Source of the DNA: Gammaproteobacteria bacterium
GTDB lineage: Bacteria > Pseudomonadota > Gammaproteobacteria > Steroidobacterales > Foliamicaceae
Assembly (NCBI GenBank): GCA_009844425.1
Contig: VYBN01000034.1
Location: 1-64,000 of the forward strand
Reading direction: 5' to 3'
Length of the DNA: 64,000 bases
The notes beneath the pieces are model-generated. The model searched no databases, was not told the DNA's origin, and saw nothing but the letters and a program-made list of their open reading frames with translations. The position numbers and the translations under genes are program-made. Below are positions 18,310-27,965 of the stretch, piece by piece; positions within the stretch are counted from its first letter, which is position 1, and each line of letters begins with the position of its first letter.

Positions 18310-19067
18310 TGCACAGCCACCAGGAGTTCCCGCGCCACGGCCTCCGTATCGCGCACGCCGGTGAGTTGCACGAAGGCGTCCTCCAGCGTCTCGACGCCGT
18401 GTTCGGCGGCGATCTGCTCCGGTGCGCCGCCGGCCACCTGCCGGCCTTCATGGATGATGACGACGCGGGTGCATATCCGCTCGATTACGTCGAGAATGTG
18501 CGAACAGAACAGAATGGCGCGCCCCTGATCCGCGAGCTCCCGCAACAGGGTCTTGACCACCAGCGCGGCATTGGGGTCCAGCCCGTTCAGCGGTTCATCG
18601 AGAAACAGCGCCTGCGGATTGCTCAGCAGGGCCGCGCTGATCAGAACCTTCTGCTTCATCCCCTTTGAGAATCCGCTGATCAGACGGTCCCGCGCATCGA
18701 GGATTCCGAACAGTTCCAGGAAACGGTCGGCCCGACGGTCGGCGTCTGCGCGGCGCATCCCGTAAAGGCTGCCGATCATGCGCAGGAACTCCGCGGCGCT
18801 GAGCGATTCGTAGAGCGCCCCGCTTTCGGGAACATAGCCCAGGCATTGCTTTGCGGCGACCGGATCCCTGCTCACATCGATCCCGCAAATCCGCGCCCGC
18901 CCCGACGCCGGCTGAATCATGCCGGTCAGCATTTTCACCGTGGTGGTCTTGCCGGCCCCGTTGGGTCCCAGGAAACCCAGGATTTCTCCCGCCTCCACGC
19001 TCAAGTCCAGTCCATCGACGGCAAGCAGCTCGCCGTAGGACTTGCTCAGTCCCCTTGCTTCAATCAT
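18306..19067 (-). CDS. ABC transporter ATPase (ABC-2/CcmA-like)
   Basis: 253 residues from ATG 19067. Walker A is GPNGAGKTT, the signature region is FSKGMKQKV (SKGMKQ in place of LSGGQ, common in this exporter group), and Walker B is ALFLDEPLNGLD, followed by the H-loop FCSHILD. A strong GGAGGA lies 6 nt before an in-frame TTG at 19076, so translation may begin there and add three residues. The next gene overlaps by 4 nt and is its presumed membrane partner. An efflux pump of this type could export a peptide or lipid. Confidence 0.9.
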   Translation of the reverse strand: MIEARGLSKSYGELLAVDGLDLSVEAGEILGFLGPNGAGKTTTVKMLTGMIQPASGRARICGIDVSRDPVAAKQCLGYVPESGALYESLSAAEFLRMIGSLYGMRRADADRRADRFLELFGILDARDRLISGFSKGMKQKVLISAALLSNPQALFLDEPLNGLDPNAALVVKTLLRELADQGRAILFCSHILDVIERICTRVVIIHEGRQVAGGAPEQIAAEHGVETLEDAFVQLTGVRDTEAVARELLVAVQ

Positions 19068-19131
19068 CGCGCCCAAGAGAAATCCTCCTTGTTGCCGTGG
19101 GCACCGCAATCCCTTTGTTGTTATTGGTCCG

Positions 19132-20775
19132 CTAGTGTTTCAGGATACTCAAGTGCCGTGCGTAAATGTGATCCATGATATTACCTTCGTAGCCGTGCAC
19201 CCAGGGCTTGACCATGCGCTTGGTGACGTAGAAATACAGCGGCAGGATGGGCTGGTCCGCCAGCATCAGCCGCTCCGCTTCCTGCAGGTGTTCGGCCCGG
19301 CGCAGCACGTCCGGTTCCGCCGATGCGGATGCCAGCAGCGCATCGTAGCGCGGGTTGTCGTAGCCCGAGTCGTTCTGTTCGTTGGCCGATTCCAGCAATT
19401 GCGCGAAGGTATAGGCGTCTTCGTAGTCGCCGATCCAGCCGGCCCGGTAAATTTCCGTCTCCAGCTTGCTCTTGCGGGTTTCCAGGAAGACTTTCCATTC
19501 CTGGTTCGCCAGCGTGGCCTCCATTCCCAGGACTTCCTTCCACATGCTTCGCAGCGCAATGGCGATTCGTTTGTGATTGTCGCTGGTGTTGTAAAGGACT
19601 TCGACCGTGAGCGGATTCTCCTCGGAATAGCCCGCTTCGGCGTAGAGCCGTCGTGCCTCCGCCTCGCGCTGTTCCTGGGTCCAGCCGGCCTCTTCGGGCT
19701 CCTGCTGCGCGTATCCGCGCACCGGCGGAACCCAGCTGTACGCGACCGGTTCGCCGGCGCCGCTCACGACCCGCGCAATGATGTCGCGGTCCACGGCCAG
19801 CGACAGCGCGCGTCGGAGTCCCGGCTGGTCCGCGAACGGCGGCCGCGTGGTATTGAAGCCGAAGTAGTACGTTCCCAGGTACGGCGTTACCCGAAACTCC
19901 TCGGCCAGGTTGGCGCGGATCCACTTGAGTTGCTTCTGCGGAATCGTGTCGGTTATATCGAGTTCGTCCGCGCGGTAGCGTTTGAGTTCCGCGTCCTGGT
20001 TCTCGATCGCGTAGTAATAGACCTCGTTGATGGTCGTGTTGGCGTTGTCCCAGTAGTGGGGATTGCGCTCAATGTGGATGTGCGACTGCACGACCCAGTC
20101 CCTCAACTGGTACGCGCCGTTGCCCACATGGCTTTCAACCCGCGACCAGTTGCTGCCGTGCCGCTCCACCACACCGCGATGCACGGCGTAGCAGGTCGAG
20201 TGGGTAAGCAGTCCGAGCATGTACGGCGTGGGAGCATTGAGGTGGATCACGAAGGTCCGCTCATCCACCGCCTCCACGCCCAGCTCCTCCGGCGGGAGTT
20301 CGCCGGCGATGACTTTCCGCGCGTTGCGGATCGGCGCCAGCACGCTGGAGTAGCGGGACAGCGTTTCCGGGTCCGCGCTGCGGCGCAGGCCGTACTCGAA
20401 GTCGAAGGCGGTGACCGGATCGCCATTGCTCCAGCGCCCGTCGGGCCGCATGATGAAGGTATAGGTCCGGCCGTCTTCGGATATCGTCCAGCTCTCGGCC
20501 GCCCCGGGGATCAGATCGCCGTTCGGCGCTTCGCCGACCAGCCCCTCAAACAGGTCGCGCAATATATTCGAGGACGGGACTCCTTCGGCCCGATGCGGGT
20601 CCAGCGTCTGGGGCTCGGTTCCGTTGCCGCGGTGGAGAACCTGCTCGTCCGCCAGCTCCAGCCCCGACTCGCCGCCGATAGGGCCGTAACTTACCGGTGT
20701 CTGTTCCGTTCCGCCGCCGCAGCCGCCGAGAAGCAGCGCCAGCGCGCCGGCCCCAAAAAGGATTTTCACGCGCAT
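19132..20775 (-). CDS. oppA: Oligopeptide-binding lipoprotein OppA-like
   Basis: 547 residues. The signal [19 protein letters not shown] ends in a lipobox (LLGGC), so the mature protein is a lipoprotein with a Gly-rich tether. [41 protein letters not shown] and ...[23 protein letters not shown] are characteristic of OppA/MppA family-5 solute-binding proteins. It captures peptides for the OppBC-ATPase importer. The start lies 10 nt inside the mnmG coding sequence, so translation is coupled to mnmG. Confidence 0.92.
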   Translation of the reverse strand: MRVKILFGAGALALLLGGCGGGTEQTPVSYGPIGGESGLELADEQVLHRGNGTEPQTLDPHRAEGVPSSNILRDLFEGLVGEAPNGDLIPGAAESWTISEDGRTYTFIMRPDGRWSNGDPVTAFDFEYGLRRSADPETLSRYSSVLAPIRNARKVIAGELPPEELGVEAVDERTFVIHLNAPTPYMLGLLTHSTCYAVHRGVVERHGSNWSRVESHVGNGAYQLRDWVVQSHIHIERNPHYWDNANTTINEVYYYAIENQDAELKRYRADELDITDTIPQKQLKWIRANLAEEFRVTPYLGTYYFGFNTTRPPFADQPGLRRALSLAVDRDIIARVVSGAGEPVAYSWVPPVRGYAQQEPEEAGWTQEQREAEARRLYAEAGYSEENPLTVEVLYNTSDNHKRIAIALRSMWKEVLGMEATLANQEWKVFLETRKSKLETEIYRAGWIGDYEDAYTFAQLLESANEQNDSGYDNPRYDALLASASAEPDVLRRAEHLQEAERLMLADQPILPLYFYVTKRMVKPWVHGYEGNIMDHIYARHLSILKH

Positions 20776-22637
20776 TTGAGCTCCTGTTTCTTCAGGTGAA
20801 CCAACAACTGGGACACCGCCGCGGGCGTCATACCCGAAATCCGCTCCGCCTGGCCGATGGTGGCCGGCCGGGCCTGCGAGAGTTTCTCGCGAACTTCATT
20901 GGACAGGCCCCGGACCACTCCGTAGTCCAGTTCCGCGGGCAGCGGCGTGCCTCTCATCCGGCGGTTGCGCCTGATCTCCGCCCCCTGGCGCTTGAGATAG
21001 CCGGCGTAGCGAACTTCGACCTCCACCGCTTCTTCGATCTGCCGGGCCAGTTCCGGCCACTCGCCCTTCGCTTCGGGCCGTGCGCCCACATCGGGCAGGT
21101 CCGTCACGCGGCGGTAATCCCAGTCCGGGCGGCGAAGCAGGCTGAGGGCGCTGCAGGCGCCGCTTGCGGCAGTCCCGGGGGCCGGCGTCCTGCACTGCTC
21201 AAGCCGAGCCCGTTCGTGTTCAATCTCTTCCTGCTTCAGGCAGAAGGCCTTCCACCGTTCCTCCCCGATCAGTCCCAACCGCCTCCCTTCGGGCGTCAGG
21301 CGGGCGTCGGCATTGTCTTCGCGCAGACGCAGGCGGTACTCGGCGCGGCTGGTGAACATCCGGTACGGCTCGGTGACGCCGCGGGTCACGAGGTCGTCCA
21401 CCAGCACGCCCATGTAGGCCTCCTCGCGCCCGGGCGCGAAGGCAGGCTCGCCGCGCCCGGCCAGCACGGCGTTGATTCCGGCCAGCAGGCCCTGCGCGGC
21501 TGCTTCCTCGTAACCGGTGGTGCCGTTGATCTGTCCGGCGAAGTAAAGTCCCGCCACGGCCTGCGTCTGCAGGTCGGGGCCCAGTTCCCGCGGATCGAAA
21601 TAGTCGTACTCGATCGCGTAGCCGGGACTGGTCATGCGGGCCCGCTCGAATCCCGGAATCGTGGCCAGGAACTCACGCTGGACGTCCGCCGGAAGGCTGG
21701 TGGATATGCCGTTGGGATAGACCTCGGCGGTGCTCAGCCCTTCCGGTTCAACGAAAATCTGGTGCGACTCGCGATCGGCGAAGCGCACGACCTTGTCCTC
21801 CAGCGAAGGACAATAGCGGGGACCGACGCCCTCTATGGCGCCGCTGTACATCGGAGACTGGTCCAACCTGGCCCGAACGATCTCGTGTGTGGCCTCGGTG
21901 GTGCGGGTAATGTGGCATTCCATCTGGCGCGGGTGGTGCTCAAGACGGCCCATGAACGAGAACACCGGCCTCGGCCGGTCCCCCGGCTGCCTGCGCATGA
22001 CCGAAAAATCGATGGTTCTTCCGTCCAGCCGGGGCGGCGTTCCGGTCTTGAGCCTCCCCACCGGCAAGTCCAGTGCCCGCAATCGCCCGGCAAGACGGTT
22101 GGCCGGCGGATCTCCGGCCCGGCCGGCGGCATGACGCTCGCTGCCCACATGGATCTGTCCGCCCAGGAAGGTCCCGACCGTCAGCACCACGGCCCGCGCG
22201 CGGAACTCCAGTCCTGTTCGGGTCCTGACCCCGCCCATGCGGTGCCGTTCGACCACCAGGTCGTCGACGCTGTCCTGGAACAGCGTCAATCCGCGGGCTG
22301 ATTCCAGCGAGTTCCGTATGGCCGCCTTGTACAGCAAGCGGTCGGCCTGCGCCCGGGTGGCGCGCACCGCCGGTCCCTTGCTGGCGTTGAGCCGGCGGAA
22401 ATGTATGCCGGCGCGATCGGCAGCCGTCGCAATGGCCCCGCCAAGCGCGTCGATCTCGCGCGCCAGGTGGCCCTTGCCGACGCCGCCGATCGCCGGATTG
22501 CAGCTCATCTGCCCTAGCGTGTCCAGGCTGTGCGTAATCAGCAGAACGCGCGCTCCCATGCGCGAGCCCGCCAGCGCCGCCTCGGTGCCGGCGTGACCGC
22601 CACCCACAACGATTACATCAAATTCCGCCTGGCTCAT
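20766..22637 (-). CDS. mnmG: tRNA uridine-5-carboxymethylaminomethyl modification enzyme MnmG (GidA)
   Basis: 623 residues from ATG 22637. [17 protein letters not shown] is the FAD dinucleotide-binding motif. [24 protein letters not shown] and [22 protein letters not shown] are MnmG signatures, and the C-terminal helical domain ends in a Lys-rich tail. With MnmE it builds the cmnm5U34 modification of tRNA wobble uridine. The ATG giving [10 protein letters not shown] is preferred over an upstream ATG at 22661. Its usual downstream partner rsmG is not adjacent; oppA follows with overlap. Confidence 0.96.
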   Translation of the reverse strand: MSQAEFDVIVVGGGHAGTEAALAGSRMGARVLLITHSLDTLGQMSCNPAIGGVGKGHLAREIDALGGAIATAADRAGIHFRRLNASKGPAVRATRAQADRLLYKAAIRNSLESARGLTLFQDSVDDLVVERHRMGGVRTRTGLEFRARAVVLTVGTFLGGQIHVGSERHAAGRAGDPPANRLAGRLRALDLPVGRLKTGTPPRLDGRTIDFSVMRRQPGDRPRPVFSFMGRLEHHPRQMECHITRTTEATHEIVRARLDQSPMYSGAIEGVGPRYCPSLEDKVVRFADRESHQIFVEPEGLSTAEVYPNGISTSLPADVQREFLATIPGFERARMTSPGYAIEYDYFDPRELGPDLQTQAVAGLYFAGQINGTTGYEEAAAQGLLAGINAVLAGRGEPAFAPGREEAYMGVLVDDLVTRGVTEPYRMFTSRAEYRLRLREDNADARLTPEGRRLGLIGEERWKAFCLKQEEIEHERARLEQCRTPAPGTAASGACSALSLLRRPDWDYRRVTDLPDVGARPEAKGEWPELARQIEEAVEVEVRYAGYLKRQGAEIRRNRRMRGTPLPAELDYGVVRGLSNEVREKLSQARPATIGQAERISGMTPAAVSQLLVHLKKQELKCA

Positions 22638-22706
22638 CGATCCGCTTGTCCATTCCCGCAAGGCGCGCTCCTGCTCGAGGCCGACCCTGCATCAGCCGGC
22701 AGGATT

Positions 22707-24050
22707 TTACTTCCCGATGCAGAACTGCGAGAAGATCTCGCCCAGCAGGTCGTCGCTGCCCACCGCTCCGGTGATCTTGCCCAGGTGCTCCTGGGCGAGC
22801 CGCAGTTCCTCGGCCACCAGTTCCGCGGAATGGCCTTGGCTGAACAGGGATTCCGCTGCGAGAAAGCGGCGATTCGCCTCCCTGAGGCTGTTGACCTGCC
22901 GGGACCGGGCCGAAAACACGCCCTCGGCGGTCCCGCCGGCCGCCTCCGCCAGGATCTCTCTGAGCGAATCCAGCCCGGCGCCGGTCCTGGCGCTCAGGCT
23001 TACGGTCCTGTCTCCCGCCGCTCCGGGGGTCTCGCCGGTCAGGTCGATCTTGTTGCGCACGACGATGGTCCGGCCGGTCGGGCGCGGCTGCGTTCCCCCC
23101 GCCGCGGCATCCCAGACGTTGAGAACCAGGTCCGCCTCGTCGCGCGCCGCACGGGCCCTGCGGACGCCTTCCCGTTCCACGCCGCCCTCGGCCGAACGCA
23201 GGCCGGCAGTGTCGATCAGTTCCACGGGAATGCCTTCGATGCTGATCTCCGCGCGCACCAGGTCGCGAGTGGTGCCCGGCTCGTCGGCGACAATGGCGGC
23301 GGGTTCGCCCGCCAGGGCGTTCATGAGCGAAGACTTGCCGGCATTGGGACGCCCGGAAATTACTACGTTCAGCCCGTCCCGAAGGATCCGGCCCCGTTCG
23401 GCGGCCTCCGACACCCGTCCAAACCGGCTCCCCAGCTCTTCGAAGCCCTCCCTGAGCGCGCGATCTTCGAGCGGGTTGACCTCCTCGTCGGGGAAGTCCA
23501 GCGTGGCCTCCAGGTGGGCCCGCAGGCCCGTAAGGCGCGAGACCAGAGCCTCCACGGCCTCGGAAAAGGCGCCGCGCAGGCTGCGCGCCGCGGCCCGCGC
23601 GGCGGCTTTGCTGGCGGCGTCGATGAGGTCGGCCACGGCCTCGGCCTGCGCCAGATCCATGCGGTCATTGAGAAACGCCCGCCGCGAGAACTCGCCCGGG
23701 CCGGCCGGCCGCGCGCCAAGTTCGCAGACCCGGGCGACAAGCAGGTCGCAGACCACCGGGCTGCCGTGCACCTGCAGTTCCAGCACGTCCTCGCCGGTAA
23801 AGGAGTTGGGGGCCGGAAAGAACAGCGCCAGGCCGCGGTCGAGCAATTCTCCGGAGGAATCCGTGAGCGACACCAGGCAGGCGCTGCGCGCCGGCGGCAA
23901 TTCGCCGAGTATTTCCGCGGTCATGCCGCGCACAGCCTCGCCCGATACGCGAATGACCGCCACGCCGCCCCGTCCCGGGGGCGTGGCGCAGGCGACTATC
24001 GTGCCGCCCGCTTCCCGGGCGCCTTGTCGGTCCGGCGATTGATCCGCCAT
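22707..24050 (-). CDS. mnmE: tRNA modification GTPase MnmE (TrmE)
   Basis: 447 residues. TPPGRGGVAVIRVSG opens the formyl-THF-binding domain; the G domain carries GRPNAGKSSL (G1), DEPGTTRDL (G2), DTAGLR (G3) and NKID (G4). The C-terminus FCIGK supplies the invariant Cys. The frame is open far upstream, but the family starts just before the TPPGRGG motif. The ATG at 24050 fits and makes the gene overlap the end of yidC by 55 nt. Works as a heterotetramer with MnmG, encoded 69 nt downstream. Confidence 0.95.
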   Translation of the reverse strand: MADQSPDRQGAREAGGTIVACATPPGRGGVAVIRVSGEAVRGMTAEILGELPPARSACLVSLTDSSGELLDRGLALFFPAPNSFTGEDVLELQVHGSPVVCDLLVARVCELGARPAGPGEFSRRAFLNDRMDLAQAEAVADLIDAASKAAARAAARSLRGAFSEAVEALVSRLTGLRAHLEATLDFPDEEVNPLEDRALREGFEELGSRFGRVSEAAERGRILRDGLNVVISGRPNAGKSSLMNALAGEPAAIVADEPGTTRDLVRAEISIEGIPVELIDTAGLRSAEGGVEREGVRRARAARDEADLVLNVWDAAAGGTQPRPTGRTIVVRNKIDLTGETPGAAGDRTVSLSARTGAGLDSLREILAEAAGGTAEGVFSARSRQVNSLREANRRFLAAESLFSQGHSAELVAEELRLAQEHLGKITGAVGSDDLLGEIFSQFCIGK

Positions 24051-25675
24051 TGCTGCAGGGTGGAGAAGATCGAATTGGTAAGCCAGTACAAGACCAGGCC
24101 GGAGGGGAAGAACATGAAGAACACGGTGAACATCACCGGCATCGCCGTCATGATCCTGGCCTGCATGGGGTCGGGCGGCTTGGGATTCAGTTTCTGCTGC
24201 CAGAACATCGCCGCCCCCATGAGCGCGGGCAGCACGAAGATCGGGTCGCGCGAGGACAGGTCGTTGATCCATAGCAGGAAAGGCGCCTGGCGGATTTCCA
24301 CGCTCTCGACCAGCACCCAGTAGAACGCGATGAAGAACGGCAACTGAATGAAGATCGGCAGGCAGCCGGCGGCCGGATTGACCTTTTCCGTCTTGTACAG
24401 ATCCATCATGGCGCGGTTGCGCCCCTGCGGATCGTCCTTGAACCGTTCCTGAATCGACTTGAGCCGCGGCTGCAGCTTGCGCATGCGGGCCATGGACTTG
24501 CCGCTGGCCTCCGTGAGCGGGAACAGCACCGCCTTGATGATCAGCGTGGCGAGCACGATGGCCCAGCCCCAGTTGCCGACGCCGGCGAACAAGGTCTTCA
24601 GAAGCCAGAAGAGAGGCTGGGCGAACACCGTGAAAATCCCGTAGTCCACGGTCAATTCCAGTCCCGGGGCGGTCTCGCTGAGCTGCGATTGCAGCTTCGG
24701 TCCCACGAACAACTGCGCGAAAAAGCGCTCTTCGCCGCCCGGCGGCACCGTCTGCACCGGACCGATCGCGCTCAATCGGTAGGTACGCCCGGAAACCGTG
24801 CCGTCGTACCGGTAGGGCTGTTCCCCGTCGGGCACGGCCGCGGCGACAAAGTGGTGCTGTATTGAACCCACCCAGCCGGCCGTGGCGGTCTCGCTGAGCG
24901 GCTCGTCCTCGATATCGTCCACGTCCATCCGGTCATAGCTGTCGCCGTCGTAGTAGACAGGCCCGGTAATGGAGTAGGTGTCGACGTTGAACATCGAGCG
25001 CTTTTCCGGAAGGTGGACGCGGCGCAGCAGAACATAGGGCGCCACGCCGTAAGCTTCGCTGCCCCCGTTGCGCACCACCTGTTCCACCTCGACCGCGTAG
25101 CTTCCGCGGCGAAACGTATAGAGCTTGGTCACGCTGAGGCCGCCCTCGCTCCAGGTCAGCGGCACGACCAGATCGTCCTCGCCCTCAAGCAGCCGGTACT
25201 CGCCGAGTTCGCTCGCAAAACGCTGGTGGTGATTGGCTTCCGGCGCGTCATCCACTGCCCGCAAACCGGCGCTCAGGGTGTATTCGGCCCCGGGCGTGGC
25301 GCTCAAAAGCCGCACCTTTGCCGCGTCGTCGTCCTTGTCGACCGGGTAGTCCAGGAGGATCGCTTCGACCAGACCGCCGCCCACCTTGCTGATGGACAGG
25401 TCGAACACGTCGGTGACCACCCGCACCACCGGCGGCGCGGCGGACAGGCGGGCGGGCGATTCCGCCTGGTCCTCCCCGGGCTCGGCGCCGGAAACGGAGG
25501 GAAGAGCCGGCAGGTCCGTCTCGGCGGGCGCGGCCGGCGAAGACGGCGCCGGCAGGTCCCCGGAAACCGGCGCCGGCTCGGCGTCGCGGCGCAGCTGGTC
25601 CTGGTTCCACGCCTGCCAGCTGAACAACAGCATGGCGCCGAACATGATCCAGAGCGGGAACCTCAGTCTTTCCAT
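23996..25675 (-). CDS. yidC: Membrane protein insertase YidC
   Basis: 559 residues from ATG 25675 with a good GGAGGG site. An N-terminal membrane anchor (LWIMFGAMLLFSWQAW), a large periplasmic domain (~60-340) and the five-helix insertase core follow. The core includes NWGWAIVLATLIIKAVLFPLT, ASGKSMARMRKLQPRLKSIQERF and CLPIFIQLPFFIAFYWVL. Length and layout are those of Gram-negative YidC. It overlaps rnpA by 13 nt, so no yidD gene fits between them. Confidence 0.96.
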   Translation of the reverse strand: MERLRFPLWIMFGAMLLFSWQAWNQDQLRRDAEPAPVSGDLPAPSSPAAPAETDLPALPSVSGAEPGEDQAESPARLSAAPPVVRVVTDVFDLSISKVGGGLVEAILLDYPVDKDDDAAKVRLLSATPGAEYTLSAGLRAVDDAPEANHHQRFASELGEYRLLEGEDDLVVPLTWSEGGLSVTKLYTFRRGSYAVEVEQVVRNGGSEAYGVAPYVLLRRVHLPEKRSMFNVDTYSITGPVYYDGDSYDRMDVDDIEDEPLSETATAGWVGSIQHHFVAAAVPDGEQPYRYDGTVSGRTYRLSAIGPVQTVPPGGEERFFAQLFVGPKLQSQLSETAPGLELTVDYGIFTVFAQPLFWLLKTLFAGVGNWGWAIVLATLIIKAVLFPLTEASGKSMARMRKLQPRLKSIQERFKDDPQGRNRAMMDLYKTEKVNPAAGCLPIFIQLPFFIAFYWVLVESVEIRQAPFLLWINDLSSRDPIFVLPALMGAAMFWQQKLNPKPPDPMQARIMTAMPVMFTVFFMFFPSGLVLYWLTNSIFSTLQQWRINRRTDKAPGKRAAR

Positions 25676-26040
25676 TTGCCCTCCGCTTCGGCCACCCTTA
25701 CAACCTCGCCCCAAAGGCGCGGCAACCTGGACCGGAGATCAATCGCCCCGCCGGCGGGGGGCCGGGCGAGGCTCACGACGATATCCAGCCCCTCCAGACG
25801 GTGCTGATTGACCCGGAAGCTCTCCCTGAGCTGGCGCCGGATCCGGTTGCGGACCACGGCCTTGCGGGTGGCCTTCAGGCTCACCGCCAGCCCCAGGCGG
25901 GCGCGCCTCCTGCCGTTGGGACGAAGACGGGCGTGCAGGAGGCCGACCCGGGCCCGGCGACCCGTGCGAAATACGGAGCGAAACTCGGACGCCTTGAGCA
26001 GGCGGGCTTCGCGGGGGAAACGCAGCCGTTCTGGTGTCAT
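25663..26040 (-). CDS. rnpA: Ribonuclease P protein component
   Basis: 125 residues from ATG 26040 (MTPERLRFPREARLL). The RNP motif KATRKAVVRNRIRRQLRES is the conserved RNA-contact helix of RnpA, and FRTGRRARVGLLHARL matches the N-terminal strand. It supports the catalytic RNase P RNA in tRNA 5' maturation. It is normally immediately after rpmH; here 268 nt including a long palindrome intervene. The ATG at 26067 would add nine unsupported residues. Confidence 0.94.
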   Translation of the reverse strand: MTPERLRFPREARLLKASEFRSVFRTGRRARVGLLHARLRPNGRRRARLGLAVSLKATRKAVVRNRIRRQLRESFRVNQHRLEGLDIVVSLARPPAGGAIDLRSRLPRLWGEVVRVAEAEGKWKD

Positions 26041-26150
26041 GCCGTGCAAATGCCGTGGTAACCGCAAAGTGTTGATTTTCCGGCGATTCTATCGTTTGCT
26101 ACCGGCCCGCCCAAAATGCCGGCAACCGCTAGCCGCCGGTTGCGGCGATG

Positions 26151-26307
26151 TAGCCCGCGGCCAGATCCCGCGTCGCGCCGAGACCGGCGAGACGCCCGTC
26201 TGGCAAGGCGCGAGGAGCGCGCATATCCGGTATATGCAAGCGACGAGCAACGCAGTCCAGACGGGATGGATCGCCGGTCGAAAGCAGCGGGGCTCTGGCC
26301 GCGGGCT
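26151..26307. repeat. 157-bp near-perfect palindrome between rpmH and rnpA
   Basis: The two halves fold back on a centre at ~26229. Outer arms 26151-26171 and 26287-26307 pair with about one mismatch. Middle arms around 26181-26202 (GACCGGCGA...CCCGTCTGG) pair with 26257-26279 (CCAGACGGG...TCGCCGGTC). The core GCATATCCGGTATATGC is itself palindromic. The right end stops 2 nt from the rpmH stop codon. No coding potential is seen. It would form a very large RNA hairpin in an rpmH-rnpA transcript. Confidence 0.8.
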
Positions 26308-26308
26308 G

Positions 26309-26443
26309 CTAGTGCGACAGCCTGGCCCGTCCCTTGCTCCTCCGCCTCTTCAGGACCAGCCGGCCGGCCCTCGTCGCCATGCGGGCGCGAAAGCCGTGAG
26401 TGCGCTTGCGTTTGATGCGGCTGGGCTGGTAGGTGCGCTTCAT
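26309..26443 (-). CDS. rpmH: 50S ribosomal protein L34
   Basis: A 44-residue frame starting [20 protein letters not shown] and ending [10 protein letters not shown]. It is full length and matches the L34 consensus throughout, including the Arg/Lys-rich helical part ([15 protein letters not shown]). Part of the large ribosomal subunit. Divergent from dnaA with 166 bp between them, which must hold the promoters of both. Confidence 0.97.
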   Translation of the reverse strand: MKRTYQPSRIKRKRTHGFRARMATRAGRLVLKRRRSKGRARLSH

Positions 26444-26609
26444 TGCTCTTGAATGAAATCGCGGCGGTCACCGCCGCCGCACAAGGGGCGCTCAGCATAG
26501 CCTCTGGCAGGCGCAAAGTCAATGAAAGCAAGGGGTTTGATTCCGGCGGCGAGTTGTGGAATAAAGTGCCTTACGAGGCTCATCCGGGACCCCTTCGACC
26601 ACCAAGCCC

Positions 26610-27965
26610 ATGCCTGGCGCAACGCGTGAGAAAACTGATTTCTGGCACGAGGTTTGTCGGGAGCTCAGGCCCCTCCTGGCGGAGGAAAAGTACAACACCT
26701 ACATCCAGCCCCTGGAGGCGCAGTTCGACAACGGCAGGCTCAGGCTGATAGCCCCCAACCGCTTCGTTCGCGGCTGGATCGAATCCAACTGCATGCACCT
26801 CTTGGCCGAAGCCTGCGAGCGGCAGGGCGCCGAGGCCGATGTGGAGCTACTCGACCGGCCCATCCCGCGGCGCGCCCCCGCAGCGGCGCCCGCCGCGGCA
26901 GCGGCCCCGCCCGTGCCGGGTTCCAGGCTGGCTCCCCAATTCACTTTCGATGCGTTCGTTACCGGGCCGACCAACCAGGTCGCCTACGACGCCGCCCGAC
27001 ACGTGGCCCGCCACCGGGCCTACAACCCGCTGCTCATCTATGGCGGCGTCGGGCTCGGCAAGACCCATCTCATGCACGCAATCGGTCACCAGCTGCTGGC
27101 GGACCGGCGCGGGTTGCGCGTCGCCTATGTGCATTCGGACACCTTCATCAACGACTACCTGAGCGCCTTGCGCAAGGTGCGCGCGTCCTACGGCCGATCG
27201 GGCTCCGACCAGCTTGTCGAGCAATTCAAGCGCTCCTACCGCAGCGTGGACACGCTTCTTCTTGACGACGTGCAGTTCCTGGCCGGCAAGGAGAGTTCGC
27301 AGGAGCAGTTCTATCACACCCTCAACGTGCTGCTGCAGGACGGCCGGCAGATCGTTCTTACCTGCGACAAGCTTCCGCGCGAGGTGTCCGGCCTGGAAAC
27401 CCGCGTGATTTCGCGGCTCGGTTCCGGCCTGATGGTCAACATCGAACCGCCGGACCTGGAAACCCGCGCCGCCATCGTGCTTGCCAAGGCCGAAGCGGCC
27501 AGCGTGGATTGCCCCGAGGACGTGGCGATGTATATCGCGCAGCACGTCTTCTCCAGCGTCCGCGAACTGGAGGGCGCCTACCGCACCGTTGAAGCCATGT
27601 CGCGTTTCCGCGGCATGCCGATCGATCTCCAGTTGGCCAAGCAGGCCCTCAGGAATCACGTGGCTTCGGTGGCGCGCCGCATTACTCCGGAGGAAATTCA
27701 GAAGCTGGTCGCCAACTACTTTCAGATCCGTCCCTCCGACTTGCGGTCCGCCAGCCGCAAGCGGGCGATCGTGCGGCCGCGGCAGATCGCAATGGTGCTG
27801 GCGCGTGAGTACACCGACTTGAGCTTGCCCGACATCGGCGAGGCCTTCGGCGGGCGGGACCACACGACCGTGATCAATGCGGTCCGCCGGATTCAGGAAT
27901 TGCGAGGTTCAGACCACAATTTAGACCAGCAATACAAGAGTCTGGCCAGTATCCTTGCACAGTAG
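26610..27965 (+). CDS. dnaA: Chromosomal replication initiator DnaA
   Basis: 451 residues. Domain I is ~1-85, a short Ala/Pro-rich domain II (~90-110) follows, then the AAA+ domain starting FTFDAFVTGPTNQVAYDAA with Walker A GGVGLGKTHLMHAIGH and Walker B LLLDDVQFLAGK. The C-terminal DNA-binding domain ends with GGRDHTTVINAVRRI, the DnaA signature. Binds DnaA boxes at oriC and melts the adjacent AT-rich DNA. No clear Shine-Dalgarno precedes the ATG. Candidate boxes lie directly downstream, before dnaN. Confidence 0.97.
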   Translation: MPGATREKTDFWHEVCRELRPLLAEEKYNTYIQPLEAQFDNGRLRLIAPNRFVRGWIESNCMHLLAEACERQGAEADVELLDRPIPRRAPAAAPAAAAAPPVPGSRLAPQFTFDAFVTGPTNQVAYDAARHVARHRAYNPLLIYGGVGLGKTHLMHAIGHQLLADRRGLRVAYVHSDTFINDYLSALRKVRASYGRSGSDQLVEQFKRSYRSVDTLLLDDVQFLAGKESSQEQFYHTLNVLLQDGRQIVLTCDKLPREVSGLETRVISRLGSGLMVNIEPPDLETRAAIVLAKAEAASVDCPEDVAMYIAQHVFSSVRELEGAYRTVEAMSRFRGMPIDLQLAKQALRNHVASVARRITPEEIQKLVANYFQIRPSDLRSASRKRAIVRPRQIAMVLAREYTDLSLPDIGEAFGGRDHTTVINAVRRIQELRGSDHNLDQQYKSLASILAQ

